A stretch of DNA of 64,000 bases. Origin: Maniola hyperantus (lineage: Eukaryota > Arthropoda > Insecta > Lepidoptera > Nymphalidae). The position numbers and the translations under genes were made by a program. The notes under the pieces were generated by a model. The model did not search any database, was not told the DNA's origin, and was given only the letters and a program-made list of their open reading frames with translations. The stretch spans positions 5,592,501 to 5,656,500 of the forward strand of contig NC_048539.1 in assembly GCF_902806685.2 (NCBI RefSeq), read 5' to 3'. Positions 62,201 to 64,000 of this stretch are shown piece by piece. How positions within the stretch are numbered: the stretch's first letter is position 1; every line of letters starts with the position of its first letter.

Positions 62201-64000
62201 CGCTGACATGCAGACAGACGGGCGGACAGCGGAGGCTTAGTAATAGGGTCCCGTTGGCACTCTTCCTTTATTCATTTACATTTACTGTATACCTCTGCAC
62301 AGTTGGTGGTCCATGGCAACACAATGTCAAATGGTCCCAAAAGGCCTAAATAAACGACGAAGATAAAAAGAGATGGGTGATTTAGGCTAGCGCTTGGCAC
62401 AACGCACAACAGACGGAAACGTTTAAGTGCGAAAACCAGCCCAGAGTGAAGAAGAAGAAACGCTTGGCTATCAGACCTGGTGGCAAGTGATGATGCAGCC
62501 TAGGATGGAGTGCTCTTGCCTAGATGCCTATTCACTCTTGACAAAGGTACCCATATTAAAATTGCAGGGGAAAGTTCATGCTGGAAAGGTGTTCGGTTCT
62601 AGCGGTTCGAATTAGAAATGAGGAGGCAAATCGCTTCATACATATCCGTCGAATTTCGGCTACGTACGGGTGCAGACTTTGGCAATGCCTTGCGGTGGTG
62701 ATACCCTAAAAATAATTTTGTTTCCAGGAGCGTGACACAGAAGATCTCTCCACGAGTTCTATCTTTGGAAGCGCCAAAGCATCACAAGAAGCTGATAATG
62801 TGCTTATTATTCAAGTAAGTTTACTATATAAATAGATAGTTTTTTTATGCAAATAAACTTTTACTATTGGTTTTGAATCGTCAGAAAAATCTACCACTCT
62901 GATTCGAAATGCCATTCCTACGGAGAAGAATAAGCAAAAAACTCGGCGGTTGCTCTTTTCAAATATATTTTAATTTACGATAATAATCAAGTCAAGTCAA
63001 TCAGGCTGTTTGCGTCCACTGCTGGTTATAGGCCTTCCCAAGAGCACGCCACCACACACGATCCTCCGCCTTCCTCATTCACCCACTTCCCGCTATCTTC
63101 TTAAGGTCGTCAGTCCAGCGGGTTAGAGGTCGATAATAATATTATGCCATAATTTTATCAGTACCCTTATTATAAATGCGAAAGTGCGTTTGTTTGTCCT
63201 TCAATCACGTCGCAACGGATTGACGTGATTTTTTGCATGGGTATAGATAAAGACCTGGAGAGTGACATAGGCTACTTTTTATCCCGGAAAATCAAAGATT
63301 TCCCACGGGATTTTTAAAAAACCTAATTCCACGCGGACGAAGTCGCGGGCATCAGCTAGTAAGTAATAATTTCTGAAGCGAGTCAAACCTACGTTTTTTT
63401 ATGATTTATATAATCTTCGATTAGGTAATATTTTTTTTAGTTTTCTTTTAATAATTTTTTAAATGTGTGTAAAGGCAAATCTAAAATTGACTGGAATTTA
63501 TTATAAAATATTACACTTATTTCCATAAATGACAATTGTAGAAACTACATTTATCAGCATTTTTGTAGGTAGCCACTATAACAAATAATAAAAAAAATGG
63601 CCGCCATTAACTAAAATAAAAAGTAGGTATAGAATAGTGTTGTAATTTGTACGACGGAACCCTTCGTATGCGATTCCGACTCGCACTTGACTGGTTTTTT
63701 GTGGGATGTGTGATAAAATATAATGTTTTCTATTTTCGCCCAAGAGGGAAATCTTTTCCTTTCGTTACAAAATGTTAATATGTAGTTTTTTTATTTGAAA
63801 TCTTTTCTCAGGATAAAAGGTTGACGGCAGTTCGCGGGAAAAAGTATCTGCAAGTGGCCAAAAATCGGTACAGCGGTGACCTCGGCATAGTTCCTCTAGA
63901 ATTTGATAAGGACTCCCTAAGTTACCAGTCCAAAAAGAAAACCAAGAACAAGCCAGACGAACCAGACAAGCTTTTAGGCCAGTGCTTTGAGGAGTATTCT
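56278..64000 (+). CDS. TWNK: Twinkle mitochondrial DNA helicase, 5' and central exons (3' end beyond window)
   Basis: Exons 56278-56539, 57228-57454, 58260-58524, 58792-58934, 59752-59905, 60354-60504, 60946-61134, 61802-61990, 62728-62814, 63812-64000+. Twinkle is the hexameric 5'-3' replicative helicase of mtDNA, related to phage T7 gp4. The N-terminus (MYHITRVNRFSKLKSLIKS) is basic and amphipathic, fitting a mitochondrial presequence. A zinc-ribbon-like CTIC (64/67) and CPKC (92/95) pair follows. Helicase motifs: GPTGCGKT (Walker A, near residue 379), RLARTML..QQFAGVS, YLAFHGQQPVKIV, HVVVDNVQFM (Walker B), HVTLVMHPRK, SIFGSAKASQEADNVLIIQ and the RYSGDLGIVPLEF block. Exon 5 (154 nt) does not keep phase, and exons 6-7 show locally shifted frames. 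Exon 6 would need a GC donor (GCAAGT). Identity is certain; exact protein in exons 5-7 is not. Confidence 0.93.
57490..57660 (+). mobile_element. LINE tail fragment in TWNK intron 2
   Basis: TGTATAAATATGAAAGTGTA, CTATCCATTTAACAGATTTG and AAGCTACTTTTCAGTCTGG: diverged copy of the common lepidopteran tail. Confidence 0.55.
58648..58775 (+). mobile_element. SINE family 2 copy abutting TWNK exon 4
   Basis: A box TAGCTCAACGGTTAGGG, B box CAGTTCAAACCCCACC, GTTGCACTATTGTCGTACCT and TTTAGTTGGAGGGGGAAAA. It ends about 16 bp before the exon 4 acceptor AG at 58790-58791, so it borders the polypyrimidine and branch-point region. Confidence 0.85.
59265..59445 (-). mobile_element. LINE tail copy in TWNK intron 4
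   Basis: In reverse orientation: GCGTGGATTCAGTTTTTAAA, AACTCTTTGATTTTTCGGAA, TCTATGTCACTCTCCAGGTC and GTAGCTCCGTTACGACGTGA. Confidence 0.65.
59476..59733 (-). mobile_element. RTE-like LINE 3' coding end
   Basis: The reverse complement contains a decayed version of the ORF end I know from RTE-type lepidopteran LINEs: GAGCTAAAGTGGCAATGGGC (the KWQWA motif), then GCGACCTCGCAGGGAGCGTT and a (GAT)n tail at the plus-strand left end. Stops interrupt the frame. It ends about 18 bp before the TWNK exon 5 acceptor. Confidence 0.7.
60070..60275 (-). mobile_element. LINE tail, second subtype, in TWNK intron 5
   Basis: CTCGCAACTTCGTCCGCATG, TATTTCACCCCCTAGTGGTA, GCCCGATCCATCCAGTAGTT and GAGATCAGTCAGTCAG. 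Confidence 0.65.
61208..61787 (+). mobile_element. SINE family 1, split by a hAT-like insertion
   Basis: The head and body 61208-61388 (CGGGTTCGATCCCTATGGAC, GCCTTAGAGTTCTCCTAATG, TTGGCCAACGTAGGTGGACT) and the tail 61737-61787 (CACATTCTGAGAGATGCTCA, AGCCGGCGATGGGTTGAG) are one SINE interrupted at 61389-61736. The SINE tail runs to within about 14 bp of the TWNK exon 8 acceptor. Confidence 0.85.
61397..61728. mobile_element. Non-autonomous hAT-like element
   Basis: 332 bp, flanked by an exact 8-bp direct repeat TCTAAACC (61389-61396 and 61729-61736), the hAT target-duplication length. The left end CCAGGGGCCTCCAAACTACG and right end AAGATCCCTGG are short inverted termini. CAGGGGYCTCCAAACT is a familiar hAT terminus. 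No transposase. Nested in the SINE, so younger than it. Confidence 0.8.
62130..62275 (+). mobile_element. 'GGGTTCCGTAC' repeat fragment in TWNK intron 8
   Basis: GTTGTTACAGTGGCAATAGA and ACATGCAGACAGACGGGCGG then TTAGTAATAGGGTCCCGTTG match the right half of 36825-37375. Confidence 0.65.
63165..63362 (+). mobile_element. LINE/SINE 3' tail, best copy
   Basis: It is complete from TTATAAATGCGAAAGTGCGT through TCAATCACGTCGCAACGGAT, AAGACCTGGAGAGTGACATA, TTTATCCCGGAAAATCAAAG and ends GCGGACGAAGTCGCGGGCAT then CAGCTAGTA. A useful reference for the other, diverged copies. It lies in TWNK intron 9. Confidence 0.8.

Noticed and set aside
1..64000. CRISPR arrays, bacterial operons or defence systems
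   Set aside because: No direct-repeat/spacer pattern or prokaryotic gene layout. The tandem array at 12.4-13.3 kb has no spacers and everything else is spliced animal DNA.

Overview
The window is nuclear DNA of a moth or butterfly. Four multi-exon animal genes with GT-AG introns lie in AT-rich DNA full of lepidopteran repeats: tRNA-derived SINEs, LINE 3' tails and many short palindromic MITEs. No bacterial operon, CRISPR array or rRNA is present. Everything was read by eye, so exon ends come from splice consensus, reading frame and family knowledge, not from alignments.

Layout. 1-3.8 kb: the last two exons of a C-type lectin gene like Drosophila Clect27 (+). 5.1-5.7 kb: a 5'-truncated LINE (-). 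6.0-7.0 kb: a two-exon parvulin gene, PIN4/PAR14 (-). Its 3' region holds an overlapping 57-codon ORF in an ATGA stop-start arrangement, ending a few bases before the poly(A) signal. 7.06-11.59 kb: a complete Ty1/copia retrotransposon with identical LTRs, inserted 77 bp upstream of the PIN4 start codon. 12.3-13.5 kb: a GC-rich tandem array of 233-bp hairpin-rich units between roughly 100-bp inverted repeats. 13.7-15.4 kb: a possible relic of a THAP-domain gene or P-like transposon. 16.85-51.47 kb: the whole coding region of Mediator subunit 12 (MED12/kohtalo, +), about 47 exons and 2,400 residues, with introns crowded by MITEs, SINEs and LINE tails. 53.1-55.3 kb: an IS630/Tc1/mariner transposon with terminal inverted repeats and a broken transposase. 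56.28-64.0 kb: ten exons of the mitochondrial DNA helicase Twinkle (TWNK, +), open at the right edge.

The host genes are not an operon. They are a secreted or extracellular lectin, a small prolyl isomerase, a nuclear transcription cofactor and a mitochondrial replication helicase that happen to be neighbours.

The observations most worth checking are: the PIN4/small-ORF overlap; the recent copia insertion at the PIN4 promoter, with a copia-style internal tRNA-iMet primer site; the hairpin array; a tandem 18-nt duplicated splice acceptor in MED12; long perfect palindromes in MED12 introns; oppositely oriented MITE pairs flanking exon blocks; and clustered compensating +1/-1 indels in coding exons between about 46 and 61 kb. 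The indels look like consensus errors, so the broken mariner transposase in that stretch should be judged with care.
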